This document shows positions 25,628-34,129 of a DNA stretch of 64,000 bases, one piece after another. A model generated the notes under the pieces. It made no database searches. It was not told the origin of the DNA and worked only from the letters and a program-made list of their open reading frames with translations. Origin of the DNA: Selenomonas sp. ND2010 (GTDB taxonomy: Bacteria; Bacillota; Negativicutes; Selenomonadales; Selenomonadaceae); assembly GCF_000702005.1 (NCBI RefSeq), contig NZ_JNKI01000011.1, positions 1 through 64,000 of the forward strand. Direction: 5' to 3'. Numbering within the stretch: position 1 is the first letter of the stretch; each line of letters opens with the position of its first letter. Made by a program: the position numbers and the translations under genes.

Positions 25628-25656
25628 TTGAAAAAATGAGCGTTGTCCTGTATAAT
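25628..25656 (+). promoter_or_regulatory. Promoter of the membrane-anchored gene at 25703
   Basis: TTGAAA (25628-25633) and TATAAT (25651-25656) are separated by a 17-base spacer, about 47 bases before the start codon. Confidence 0.8.
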
Positions 25657-25702
25657 CAATAGGGTTAGATTTTTAAATATATATAGATAGGAAGACTGCA
25701 TA

Positions 25703-26314
25703 ATGTTTCGTATGATAAAGGTTAAGGCTATTATTGCTGGCATTTTGATTTTACTGTTGCTGGGTGGAGTCGTTTTGTTTGGCTTGGTCAAGATTTCGCG
25801 GGAGCGATTGCTGGCTGAGACCTTGGAAAAGGGCAAGGCAATGCTGGCCGAGGAGGACTACCAATCGGCCCGGGTGTATCTGTCCCTGTTTGAGGATGAA
25901 GGGCAGAAAAGCCTTGGCTATAATCTCTATGGGTATGTGTCCGCAGAGATCGCCTATCGGGTCTATCTGGGCAATGGTGATATCAATAAGCTTCAGGTGG
26001 CTAGCGATTATCTGTCAGCGATTAACATGAATGACCTTGGCGGATATGGCAGTAATGCCAAAGAGTTGAAAAAGACAGTAGAGGACTGTTTAACCTCTTA
26101 CGAGGAGCAAGTCCAGGCGCAGGAACAGGCTGCGGCTGATGCAGCAGCTGCTGCTGAAGCGAAGGCAAAGGGAAAACAGGAAGCAGTGAAAAATGGCAAG
26201 GCAGAAAAGGCTGTTGTGCCGGAAAAACAAGAGAAAACAGTTCCTGCAACTAAAGCCGCCCAGCCGCCTAAGGCACCTGCTGGACAGGAAACTAAGGCTG
26301 CACCGAAAAAATAA
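25703..26314 (+). CDS. Membrane-anchored TPR-like protein with Ala/Lys-rich tail
   Basis: In this 203-residue protein, residues 8-30 (AIIAGILILLLLGGVVLFGLV) form one transmembrane anchor. Residues 35-135 are helical, with a TPR-like pattern (KGKAMLAEEDYQSARVYLSLFEDEGQKSLGYNLYGYVSAEIAYRVYLG). Residues 135-203 are low complexity (Ala, Lys, Gln, Pro), probably an unstructured extracytoplasmic tail. No enzyme motif was seen. It is monocistronic with its own promoter. Confidence 0.65.
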   Translation: MFRMIKVKAIIAGILILLLLGGVVLFGLVKISRERLLAETLEKGKAMLAEEDYQSARVYLSLFEDEGQKSLGYNLYGYVSAEIAYRVYLGNGDINKLQVASDYLSAINMNDLGGYGSNAKELKKTVEDCLTSYEEQVQAQEQAAADAAAAAEAKAKGKQEAVKNGKAEKAVVPEKQEKTVPATKAAQPPKAPAGQETKAAPKK

Positions 26315-26344
26315 CGGAGAAATTGCATAATCATACAGTTTTTC

Positions 26345-26372
26345 TTGCAAAAAATAAATAATGCTGTATAAT
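26345..26372 (+). promoter_or_regulatory. Promoter of the yjiH-like gene
   Basis: TTGCAA (26345-26350) and TATAAT (26367-26372) have a 16-base spacer. The predicted start near 26380 puts both leader hairpins into the transcript. Confidence 0.75.
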
Positions 26373-26394
26373 AATTACTGCACATGAATAAAAC

Positions 26395-26448
26395 GCAACG
26401 ACATTTCATAAAATAAGCGCTACTATGAAATGTCGTTGCTTATTTTAT
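26395..26448 (+). promoter_or_regulatory. Leader with two mutually exclusive hairpins
   Basis: Hairpin A is a perfect 16-bp stem (26395-26410 with 26424-26439; arm GCAACGACATTTCATA). Hairpin B is a perfect 11-bp stem (26408-26418 with 26438-26448; arm ATAAAATAAGC). The arms of A and B overlap, so only one can form at a time. The structure ends just before the Shine-Dalgarno of the transporter gene, so it could act as a switch. Confidence 0.55.
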
Positions 26449-26464
26449 GAAAGAAGGTACAAGG

Positions 26465-27805
26465 ATGGAAGGCGTAAAGGAATATTCCTGGAAAGAAACG
26501 GCAAAATTTCTGCTTTGCTCGGGCTTTGGCTGTTTTATGTTTCTGTTCCCGGTAAGTGGGGGACAAAGTGATTTCAACACGACTTTGTCGGTGTTGACGG
26601 AAATGCTTGATAAGGCTATCCAGGCGAATCTACCATGGCTGTTGACGGCAATTGTGGTATTTTCTTCGGTAGGGGCATTGATCGGGCAAGTTTGGAAACC
26701 GGCTTTCTTGCGGAAGCATGAATGGTTGGCAGGGCTCTTGTGGGTATCGAAACCTTATATGGTGACGCGGCTGGTGGCTATGTTCGTCACGCTGTGCGTG
26801 GTGCTGGGCGTTGGTCCTGAAGCTGTTCGCAGTGCTGACGTAGGCGAAAGTATGGTGGGGCTTTCCCAGACGCTGGTAGCCTTAGCTGTAACGCTGAGTT
26901 TTGTATTGCCGTTTTTGACGGATTGCGGCATCATGGAATTTACAGGAATCTTGTTGAAACCATTGATTCGCCCACTGTTTCATGTTCCAGGCCGTGCGTC
27001 GGTCGATCTCATTGCTTCCTGGCTGGCATCGTCCAATACGGCGGTGCTGATCACGGGAAATCAGTACAATAGCGGTTTTTACAGCAAACGTGAGGCAGCG
27101 TCTATTATGACGAATTTCTCGCTGGTGTCGATTCCGTTCTGCATGGTTGTAGCGGAAACCCTTCATGTCACGTCGCATTTTCTGCTGCTTTATGGTTCTG
27201 TTACGATTATTGGTCTGATACTGGCGGCAATTGGTGTTCGCATCCGTCCGTTGAAATCCATTCCGGATACGTTTCATGGGGAAAAGAAAATCAACGAAGA
27301 AGTGCCTAAAGATGCTTCGCTCGTTCGTTGGGCGTGGACTGAGGCGTTGGGACGAGCTGCGAAATTCCGTCTTGCCGAAGCCTTAAAGGCCGGTGGTAAA
27401 ATGACAATCGGTATCGTGCTGGATCTCATTCCTATCGTTATCGCTTGGGGAACCATTGGTACACTGTTGGTAAATGAGACGAGCATCATGCAGTGGATTT
27501 CCTATCCTATGGGGGCTTATATGAGCCTTCTGGGGATTGAAGGGGCATTCCAGATTGCACCAGCAACCTTGGTGGGGTTTATCGATATGTTTATCCCGGC
27601 GTTGATTACCAGCCAGGATTTGCCGGAAACCACGCGATTCCTCGTAGCAGGGCTTTCTTTGGTGCAGATTATCTATCTGACTGAAGTGGGAAGTATCATC
27701 GTTAAATCCGGTGTTGGGCTGGATTTCAAGAAACTATTTATTATTTTCCTGGAACGTACGATTATTGCAATCCCTTTGTTTGTGCTGGTAACAAAATTGT
27801 TATAA
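26465..27805 (+). CDS. yjiH: YjiH-family membrane transporter (nucleoside-recognition/GATE type)
   Basis: This protein of about 446 residues has about 9-10 hydrophobic segments. It matches YjiH-like proteins: FLPFLTDCGIMEFTGILLKP, SWLASSNTAVLITGNQYNSGFYSKREAASIMTNFSLVS and TLVGFIDMFIPAL. YjiH proteins carry nucleoside-recognition (GATE) domains; the substrate is not known. The ATG at 26465 is preferred over one at 26447: GAAGG lies 8 bases upstream, and the earlier ATG lies inside the leader hairpin. A promoter and a switch-like leader precede it. Confidence 0.8.
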   Translation: MEGVKEYSWKETAKFLLCSGFGCFMFLFPVSGGQSDFNTTLSVLTEMLDKAIQANLPWLLTAIVVFSSVGALIGQVWKPAFLRKHEWLAGLLWVSKPYMVTRLVAMFVTLCVVLGVGPEAVRSADVGESMVGLSQTLVALAVTLSFVLPFLTDCGIMEFTGILLKPLIRPLFHVPGRASVDLIASWLASSNTAVLITGNQYNSGFYSKREAASIMTNFSLVSIPFCMVVAETLHVTSHFLLLYGSVTIIGLILAAIGVRIRPLKSIPDTFHGEKKINEEVPKDASLVRWAWTEALGRAAKFRLAEALKAGGKMTIGIVLDLIPIVIAWGTIGTLLVNETSIMQWISYPMGAYMSLLGIEGAFQIAPATLVGFIDMFIPALITSQDLPETTRFLVAGLSLVQIIYLTEVGSIIVKSGVGLDFKKLFIIFLERTIIAIPLFVLVTKLL

Positions 27806-28038
27806 TGCTGGCAGGCGTTAAATGGTGCTTCGCAGCTGCTTTCGCTTAAAGATGAAGAAATACATTCTGGCGCGAGGAACTTCTGTACCGCATAGCTGCC
27901 GGGAGCGCATAGCCGTGCTCAATAAAAAATTAAATGGACATGGCGGCGGTAACGATATGATGATCGCTGGAAAAGACATGTTTCAACAAATAGGGTGGAA
28001 TATCGATAATCTGGCGATAGGGCCAGAAATCCGCAGAG

Positions 28039-28064
28039 GAGACGCTTTTTGGGCGTCTCTTTTT
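28039..28064 (+). terminator. Intrinsic terminator in the intergenic debris
   Basis: The stem GAGACGC (28039-28045) / GCGTCTC (28053-28059) is followed by T5. It probably closes the yjiH transcript, 230 bases after its stop. Confidence 0.8.
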
Positions 28065-28078
28065 GCATTTCTGCGCTA

Positions 28079-28230
28079 ATAGATGCTGCTTATTTACCAC
28101 ACGGACAAAGGCATCATCGCAGAGCTTTTGAAAGGCAATCGCATCATCGTGGAACTTGGCATCTTTCATGCCGATGACCAGATCCAGCTGGTTGGTGGCT
28201 AGGCGGTGCAGTAAATGCAGCAGCAACTTT
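28079..28230 (-). pseudogene. Fragment of a LysR substrate-binding domain
   Basis: The minus strand encodes LLLHLLHRLATNQLDLVIGM, then KDAKFHDDAIAFQKLCDDAF and VRVVNKQHLLA. This fits the middle of a LysR-type effector domain. There is no HTH and no C-terminus. Confidence 0.5.
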
Positions 28231-28342
28231 GCATTATTTTATGCAGCAGCCGGGAATTTATGAAAGCACTACCCCCTATGGCAACAATGAAAAAGCCGGC
28301 CATTATGTACAGGCCGGCGATGGAAGGTTTTTTGCAGGTTGA
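28223..28342 (+). pseudogene. N-terminal fragment of an alpha/beta hydrolase
   Basis: The + strand encodes HYFMQQPGIYESTTPYGNNE followed by KAGHYVQAGDGRFFAG and a stop. This resembles the first 35 residues of alpha/beta-fold hydrolases before the HG oxyanion motif. It was divergent from the LysR fragment, so a regulator-enzyme pair seems to have been lost. Confidence 0.5.
28295..28318 (+). repeat. Inverted repeat in the debris region
   Basis: GCCGGCC (28295-28301) and GGCCGGC (28312-28318) form a hairpin; a palindrome TTGACCGGTCAA lies at 28339-28350. The second could be an operator for the lost genes. Confidence 0.4.
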
Positions 28343-28387
28343 CCGGTCAAATTTGACAGGCACTGATTGAAAAAGGAGTTATTGAAC

Positions 28388-28519
28388 ATGAATAACAGCG
28401 AGGAAAAACGATTACTGATTGCGTTTGAAACGATGATCAATACAGCGGATGAAGCTTTGGCGGAAAAACTGATTGCTTATCAGGAAAATGCCGATATTAT
28501 GAAACCGGAAATTATTTAA
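28388..28519 (+). pseudogene. Truncated NTF2/SnoaL-like protein
   Basis: This 43-codon frame with a good AAGGAG site encodes MNNSEEKRLLIAFETMINTA followed by DEALAEKLIAYQENADIMKP. The first 30 residues resemble the N-terminus of NTF2-like ester cyclase proteins and the rest of the fold is missing. It could be translated but is probably a remnant. Confidence 0.4.
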
Positions 28520-28594
28520 CGCAAGCAGGTAAAAGCCGTTGCTGTAGCGAATATAGTCGATGGTATTTTATTGAATAGAAAGAGGCGTGAAATT

Positions 28595-29272
28595 GTGAAA
28601 TCGTTTAAGAAAAAACTGTTGGTTGGTGCATTATCGGCTATGGTATGTTGCAGCTTCGCTTATGAAGCTGAGGCAGCGGATAGTATGGAAGTCAGCCAAA
28701 TTGGTACGAGCCAAAGTGTAGATTATTTGGTATTCGTCAACAAAACACACAAGCTGCCGGATGATTATGAGGCAAAACTGCCGCTGCTTACCGTGAGGAA
28801 TTCGTTTGGACGGGAGTTTCAGATTGAGCCGGAAACTTATCGGCACTTTGAGCAACTGCGCACGGCGCTGAAACAGAAGGGAATTCAGGTTGAACTGGAT
28901 TCGGTATATCGGAGCGTAGCCCGCCAAAAGGAAATCGTGGCGGAATTTACCCAAAAGTATGGAGCCGATTATGTAAAACAGTATGTAGCAGTTCCGGGAT
29001 ATTCCGAGCACCATACCGGATTGGCTGTCGATATCTGCCTGGTAGTGGATGGAAAGGTTATCGATGATAACGATGAAATGATAGCGCAGAAGGAAATTTT
29101 TGCCCAAATCCATCCGCTGTTGGCCGAATATGGCTTTATCCTACGTTATCCTCAGGGAAAGGAAAGTATCACAGGCTACAGTTACGAGCCTTGGCATTTC
29201 CGTTATGTTGGCAAGGAAACTGCAAAGAAAATCAGTGATGAGAGTTTGGTTTTAGAAGAATATTTAAAGTGA
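28595..29272 (+). CDS. VanY-type D-alanyl-D-alanine carboxypeptidase (peptidase M15B)
   Basis: This protein of about 225 residues starts with a signal peptide (KSFKKKLLVGALSAMVCCSFAYEAEA). The C-terminal half is a VanY-like zinc peptidase: SVYRSVARQKEIV, then SEHHTGLAVDICL with the His and Asp ligands, and EPWHFRYVG with the third His. Such enzymes trim the terminal D-Ala of peptidoglycan stems outside the membrane. The GTG at 28595 is chosen because GAGG lies about 10 bases upstream and the signal peptide begins there. The gene is monocistronic and has no resistance genes beside it, so a housekeeping wall role is likely. Confidence 0.88.
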   Translation: MKSFKKKLLVGALSAMVCCSFAYEAEAADSMEVSQIGTSQSVDYLVFVNKTHKLPDDYEAKLPLLTVRNSFGREFQIEPETYRHFEQLRTALKQKGIQVELDSVYRSVARQKEIVAEFTQKYGADYVKQYVAVPGYSEHHTGLAVDICLVVDGKVIDDNDEMIAQKEIFAQIHPLLAEYGFILRYPQGKESITGYSYEPWHFRYVGKETAKKISDESLVLEEYLK

Positions 29273-29382
29273 ATTCCTCATGGGCGTCATCTGTCATCAG
29301 GGGCATGCGAATCTGAAGGAATAATTGTATTGCTAATAAGGAAATTTAGGAAAAATGCAGATTTGTACGAGGAGTGAACACA

Positions 29383-30888
29383 ATGGAAAAATCCTTTTCA
29401 ATTCCGATTTCCCGGCGAGATTTTATGAAGATGGCAGGCTTGGCTGCGGCAGGAGCACTGGCTGGCAGTGCAGTCGGTACGCCGGAAAATGTGCTGGCAG
29501 CGCCGAATGATAGAAAGATGGGAACCATGATTTATGCAGGCAAGGAAATTCCTGTGTTATATTCCGTGGATGTATGTGTCGCAGGCGGCGGTCCTTCGGG
29601 GACAGCGGCGGCTGTGATGTCATCCCGGAATGGTGCCAAAACCGTGCTCGTGGAGCGTGGTGTAGCATTAGGGGGACTGGCGGTATTGGGCTGTGTTTAT
29701 CCTTTTATGGATACCTTTGCGCCGGACAGCGATACGCCTTATGTAGCGGAAGTGAAGGAACGGCTGCGCAAACACGGCATTGAGCCTTTTGATGGCGTGA
29801 CGCAGCAAACCTGGCACAATCCGGAGATACTGTCACTCATTTATGATGAAATGTGTGAAGAAGCAGGCGTGGAGGTTCTGTATCATACCGTGTTGGTCGA
29901 TACCATTCAGCATGGTTCGGTCATGGAAGCATGCATTGTCCAAACCATTGCTGGTTTGGCGGCTATCCGCGCCAAGACATTTATTGACAGCACGGGGGAC
30001 GCATTTTTGTCCCGTGCGGCAGGTGTTCCTTATGAGCGCGGCTATGAAAAGACAGGCAACAACCAGCCCTTGTCTTTCCGTTTTGAAATGGGCGGCATAG
30101 ACGTAGACAGGCTTTATCAGCATGTGGCAGTGGAGCTTAAAGAGGATTGGTGCAAGTCCAAGCCCCCGTATTTTGAAATTGCTGAAGCTATGCACCGCAA
30201 ACAGAGATATAAGCTGGAAGACTTGATGGCCGAGGGCGTGAAAAACGGGGAAATCACACAGGAAGAAGCAGAATACATGCAGGCTTATACCATCCTTGGC
30301 AAAAACGGGGTTATGAGTATGAACTGCCCGGAAATTCCCGTGAAGTTCTCAGCCTCTGATCCGGTTTCTTATAGCAAGGCAGTAGCCTATGGCCGCAAGA
30401 TGATGCATAATATCGCAAACTATCTGATTCGCCATTTGCCAGGCTTTGAGAAGGCCTTTATCAGCCGCGAAGCAGCTATGTTGGGGGCACGGGAATCCTG
30501 GCGTATTCGTGGTAAGTACTATCTGGTCGAAGATGATTACCACAATCAGAGCCGCTTTGCCGATGCCGTCTGCCGCACAGCCTGGTTTATTGATGCGCAT
30601 GGCGAAAAGGTTTCGGAAAAACTGCCTAAGGGTGCTTTCTATGAAATTCCCTATGGTTCTTTAATCACGGAGCAGATAGAAAATCTGCTGGTGACCGGAC
30701 GTTGCATCAGTGCCAGTTTTATCCTGCAGGCGTCCATGCGCATCCAACCAACCTGCATGAGTATTGGGGAAGCGGCAGGTATCGCAGCAGCTTGGGGAGT
30801 TACGCATAAAATCGCTGCTAATGCCATCAAGTGGGAGGAGATACCGGCTGACAAGCGCAGCTATGTATCAGCCAATACGAAAAGTTGA
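29383..30888 (+). CDS. FAD-dependent oxidoreductase with Tat-type signal
   Basis: This protein of about 501 residues has a twin-arginine-like leader (SRRDFMKMAGLAAAGALAG), suggesting export with bound FAD. The FAD site is VDVCVAGGGPSGTAAAVMSSRNGAKTVLVER (about 57-87) and the C-terminal flavin motif is PTCMSIGEAAGIAAA (about 465-479). It belongs to the FAD_oxidored type seen in many anaerobes; the substrate is unknown. The ATG at 29383 has GAGGAG 8 bases upstream. It stands alone with debris downstream. Confidence 0.85.
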   Translation: MEKSFSIPISRRDFMKMAGLAAAGALAGSAVGTPENVLAAPNDRKMGTMIYAGKEIPVLYSVDVCVAGGGPSGTAAAVMSSRNGAKTVLVERGVALGGLAVLGCVYPFMDTFAPDSDTPYVAEVKERLRKHGIEPFDGVTQQTWHNPEILSLIYDEMCEEAGVEVLYHTVLVDTIQHGSVMEACIVQTIAGLAAIRAKTFIDSTGDAFLSRAAGVPYERGYEKTGNNQPLSFRFEMGGIDVDRLYQHVAVELKEDWCKSKPPYFEIAEAMHRKQRYKLEDLMAEGVKNGEITQEEAEYMQAYTILGKNGVMSMNCPEIPVKFSASDPVSYSKAVAYGRKMMHNIANYLIRHLPGFEKAFISREAAMLGARESWRIRGKYYLVEDDYHNQSRFADAVCRTAWFIDAHGEKVSEKLPKGAFYEIPYGSLITEQIENLLVTGRCISASFILQASMRIQPTCMSIGEAAGIAAAWGVTHKIAANAIKWEEIPADKRSYVSANTKS

Positions 30889-30990
30889 AATTAACCGGAT
30901 AAAATCTGCAAGCGCATGGAGAATTGATGAAATGATGGACATTCTCTGTTTAGGTGTCTAAGTAAAGTTCCTTTCTGTATGTTATCATAA

Positions 30991-31131
30991 TGCTTATACA
31001 TCCAGCCTCAGGATATTGACTATGTACTGCTGACGCATTTGCATTCGGATCATGCCAGTGGCCTGCGGCAGTTGAAAGCGGCGAAGCATATCCTCGTAAG
31101 TGAGGAAGATTCCCGAGCATATGACCGGTAA
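30991..31131 (+). pseudogene. Fragment of a metallo-beta-lactamase-fold hydrolase
   Basis: The + strand encodes PQDIDYVLLTHLHSDHASGL followed by RQLKAAKHILVSEEDSRAYD and a stop. The HxHxDH zinc motif is intact but nothing precedes or follows it. Confidence 0.7.
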
Positions 31132-31164
31132 ATTGGTCAATGAATCGTAAATGGAACGTCAAAG

Positions 31165-31401
31165 ATGCATGATATATGGAATCCGTGGCATGGCTGCGAA
31201 AAAATCTGTCCCAGGGATAATATAAAACGCTCCAATGGTCAGCCTGTATGGCAGCATAAATGCGTAGAATGTCTGGGCTGCCTGCATATCTGTCCGGACA
31301 AAGCTATTGACTATGGCGACATAACCAAGGGGCGTAAACGGTACAGGCATAAAGAGGTGAAAGCCGCAGATTTACTGCGTGGCATATCAGCAGAAAAGTG
31401 A
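31165..31401 (+). pseudogene. Chimeric ferredoxin-like ORF (EFR1 C-terminus with a foreign N-terminus)
   Basis: This is a 78-codon frame. From residue 12 onward it matches the C-terminus of EFR1-type ferredoxins: EKICP, a complete CVECLGCLHICP 4Fe-4S motif, and AIDYGDITKGRKRYRHKEVK. The first 11 residues, MHDIWNPWHGC, instead match the start of DUF5131 (phage Gp37/Gp68) radical-SAM-like proteins. The first iron-sulphur motif is therefore incomplete (only CEKIC remains). It probably arose by recombination at a shared Gly-Cys; function is doubtful. Confidence 0.55.
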
Positions 31402-31420
31402 GTGTATAAAGTTTGCAGTG

Positions 31421-31882
31421 TTATTCTGCGCAGCCCTGCTCGAGTTTTAGCAGGGCTTGTTTCATTTCCAGGCCCCAGGCGTAACCAGTCAATGAGCCAT
31501 TGCTGCCGATAACGCGGTGGCAGGGGATGAGGATGGCCAGGGGATTAGCACCTACAGCTTGGCCTGTTGCTTGCAAGGCACGTGGTTTACCGATAGCCTG
31601 GGCAATATCTTTGTAGGTAACTGTCTGTCCATAGGGAATTCGGGCAATTTGAGCCCAGACCTGCTTTTGAAAAGGTGTACCGGTAAGTTCATATGGCAGG
31701 GAAAAATCTGTACGCTTGCCGGCAAAGTATGCCTGCAACTGGGCATAGGCTTCGTCACTGAGGCATGTGGGATGATTTTTTTCGTCCTGTTGGGACACGA
31801 GGCTGATGCGGATAAGTGTTTCATTAGCTATGCCTGTTTTCAGCAGGCCAAATGGAGTTTGATAAAAAGCGTAAGTGGTCAT
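31421..31882 (-). CDS. ogt: Methylated-DNA-protein-cysteine S-methyltransferase
   Basis: This 153-residue protein has the catalytic motif IPCHRVIGSNGSLTGYAWGL (Cys about residue 119) and the DNA-binding segment FQKQVWAQIARIPYGQTVTYKDIA. It repairs O6-alkylguanine by transferring the alkyl group irreversibly to its Cys. The length is that of the Ogt family without an Ada domain. An AAGGAG lies 6 bases before the ATG. It is divergent from the S15-type hydrolase. Confidence 0.95.
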   Translation of the reverse strand: MTTYAFYQTPFGLLKTGIANETLIRISLVSQQDEKNHPTCLSDEAYAQLQAYFAGKRTDFSLPYELTGTPFQKQVWAQIARIPYGQTVTYKDIAQAIGKPRALQATGQAVGANPLAILIPCHRVIGSNGSLTGYAWGLEMKQALLKLEQGCAE

Positions 31883-31990
31883 AATGTTCTCCTTGCTTTA
31901 TGATGAATAAGAAAATTAACAAAACAATACAAAAGTATTATAATGTATGATGGGAAAAAGATAAATATCTGTAATATAGGGGGCCATAGA

Positions 31991-33913
31991 ATGAGGGGAT
32001 CTATGCGTAAAATGTTTTGTCTGGGATTGGCGGCTTTATCCATGGGGATAGCAGTGCCGGGAACAATGGCGGCAGAAAAAGCAGCCATCAGCTTGCCACA
32101 GAAGATGGCCGGTGGTGAAACCGTAGAGGTTTATTATCGTAAAGGCTTGCCGGTTTCGGCAGCGCGTGCCCGTGCTGCCGGATTAAAACAGGAAAAGATG
32201 GTTCTGAAAGCAGGTTCTATCCGCCGGGAGGGTTCCAAGCCTCTTACCTGCGATATTTTGTTTGAAAAAGATGTGCCAGTCACTTTGCGTGACGGTACGG
32301 TTATCTATACAGATATTTTCCGGCCGGTAGATGAGGCAAAGCATCCGGCCATCATGGCCTGGAGCCCTTACGGCAAGGAAATCGGCGGCCAATGGCTTGA
32401 CGATGTGCCGGGACGGGCTGGTGTACCGCAGGCGGCAACTTCCGGCTTGGAAAAATTCGAAGCGCCGGACCCGGCCTATTGGGTGGCGCAGGGCTATGTC
32501 ATCATCAATCCCGACAGCCGTGGGGCATACCATTCGGAGGGCAATTTAAACTATTGGGGCAGCCAGAATTCCCAGGATGGCTATGATACGATCGAGTGGG
32601 CAGCCCAGCAGCCTTGGAGCAATGGCAAAATAGGCATGTCCGGCAACTCCTGGCTGACGGTTTCGCAGTGGTTTATCGCAGGCGAGCAGCCACCGCATTT
32701 AGCTGCCATTGCACCATGGGAGGGCTTTGTCGATCATTTCCGCGAAACGGCTAATCGCGGCGGCATTCCGAATCCCGTATTCCCAGAGGGGATTTTTGAA
32801 ACCTTCGCCAGCCAAAATTATATTGAGGACCAGCCGCGTATGGTGGTGACGCATACCTTGCTCGATGCCTATTGGCAGGATAAGATTGCCAAACTGCAGA
32901 ATATCCATATTCCGGCCTATGTGGTAGCCAGCTTCACCAATCCGGTGCATACACACGGTACCTTTGCCGGTTTCCGTCAGATTCCCAGCAAAGATAAATG
33001 GCTGCGTGTGCACAATACCAATGAGTGGGCTGACTATTATCAGCCGGAACATGTGGAAGATTTGCGCAAGTTCTTCGATCATTATTTAAAAGGCGTAGCC
33101 AATGACTGGGAAAAGACGCCGCGGGTGCGGCTATCGGTCCTTGACCCTGGGCATAAAGATGTGGTGGACAGGGTCGAGCAGGAATTTCCTTTGGCTAGAA
33201 CGCAGTATAAGAAATTATATCTGACTGGTCAACAGACTCTTAGCTGGGGAAAAGCGGCCAAAGAACAGGTGGTCAGCTACGATACGCAGGCTGAGCGGCC
33301 TGCTGTCGATTTTGTACTGACCTTTGACCAGGATATGGAATTGACGGGCTATATGAACCTGCATACGTATGTAGAGGCAGACGGTGCTGAGGATATGGAA
33401 CTGCAGGTTACGGTGCAAAAACTCGATAAGGATGGCAAGGTTATCGCTGATCCCATCACGCGTATGCCCACCGTTTCCGAGGGCTATCTGCGAGTATCCC
33501 AGCGGGCCTTGGATAAGCATAAATCCACGCCGGCTGAGCCGGTCTTGAAACATACCCATGAGGATTTACTGGAAAAAGGCGAGATTGTGCCGGTGGATAT
33601 TGGCATCTGGCCCATGGGCATGAAATACCATGCTGGCGAAAAACTGCAGCTGATTATAGCGGCCTACCAGCCGCCTAAGGCCGACAGTGTACCGCCGTTT
33701 GGTGTGGCAAAGATTGCTGTGCCTGAAAAGGGGTATACTTTTATGCCAGGTGAGAAGCCGGCCATGAAAATCTTGGGCGGCAATCATACCGAAGTCACTT
33801 ACCCGAATCTTGCGGTCAAGGCACCAGCTACACGCAACAAAGGGAAACACCTTATCCATGTGGGTGGCAAATATGACAGCTATCTGTTAGTGCCAGTCGT
33901 GCCAGAAAAGTAA
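31991..33913 (+). CDS. Secreted CocE/NonD-family hydrolase (X-Pro dipeptidyl-peptidase S15 type)
   Basis: This protein of about 640 residues starts with a signal peptide (RKMFCLGLAALSMGIAVPGTMAAE). Its alpha/beta hydrolase domain has the nucleophile elbow GMSGNSWL (about 216-223), and a C-terminal jelly-roll (PepX_C) domain follows about residue 400. The catalytic Asp and His appear in later segments such as NPVHTHGTF. The family includes cocaine esterase, glutaryl-7-ACA acylase and X-Pro peptidases; the natural substrate is unknown. AGGGGG lies 8 bases before the ATG at 31991. It ends in a strong terminator. Confidence 0.87.
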   Translation: MRGSMRKMFCLGLAALSMGIAVPGTMAAEKAAISLPQKMAGGETVEVYYRKGLPVSAARARAAGLKQEKMVLKAGSIRREGSKPLTCDILFEKDVPVTLRDGTVIYTDIFRPVDEAKHPAIMAWSPYGKEIGGQWLDDVPGRAGVPQAATSGLEKFEAPDPAYWVAQGYVIINPDSRGAYHSEGNLNYWGSQNSQDGYDTIEWAAQQPWSNGKIGMSGNSWLTVSQWFIAGEQPPHLAAIAPWEGFVDHFRETANRGGIPNPVFPEGIFETFASQNYIEDQPRMVVTHTLLDAYWQDKIAKLQNIHIPAYVVASFTNPVHTHGTFAGFRQIPSKDKWLRVHNTNEWADYYQPEHVEDLRKFFDHYLKGVANDWEKTPRVRLSVLDPGHKDVVDRVEQEFPLARTQYKKLYLTGQQTLSWGKAAKEQVVSYDTQAERPAVDFVLTFDQDMELTGYMNLHTYVEADGAEDMELQVTVQKLDKDGKVIADPITRMPTVSEGYLRVSQRALDKHKSTPAEPVLKHTHEDLLEKGEIVPVDIGIWPMGMKYHAGEKLQLIIAAYQPPKADSVPPFGVAKIAVPEKGYTFMPGEKPAMKILGGNHTEVTYPNLAVKAPATRNKGKHLIHVGGKYDSYLLVPVVPEK

Positions 33914-33927
33914 GAAGAAATACGTTA

Positions 33928-33964
33928 AAAATCCACGGGAGCATTGCTGCGCACCGTGGATTTT
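33928..33964 (+). terminator. Terminator of the S15-type hydrolase gene
   Basis: The 11-bp stem AAAATCCACGG (33928-33938) / CCGTGGATTTT (33954-33964). Confidence 0.85.
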
Positions 33965-34004
33965 GCGGTGAAGATGTCTGCTATCAATACCACGGAAATA
34001 AAAC

Positions 34005-34026
34005 TTTTACAAAAAAGATTGTAAAA
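34005..34026 (+). promoter_or_regulatory. Candidate redox-regulator operator before rubrerythrin
   Basis: TTTTACAA (34005-34012) and TTGTAAAA (34019-34026) form a perfect 8-bp inverted repeat with a 6-base spacer. It sits about 40 bases upstream of a -10 TATAAT near 34065. AT-rich dyads of this type are bound by PerR/Fur or Rex proteins; which one is unknown. Confidence 0.5.
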
Positions 34027-34129
34027 AAACAAATAAAAGTCACATAGAGTTCACAAGGGGGCCGTATAATCAAAAGCGTGTTATAGGTAGTCACGATTAT
34101 GTGTATGATAGGATAAAGGAGAGAGTGAA

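Noticed and set aside
27822-28079. 85-codon + strand frame after the yjiH gene
   Set aside because: It has no ribosome binding site, contains an intrinsic terminator at its end and shows no family pattern.
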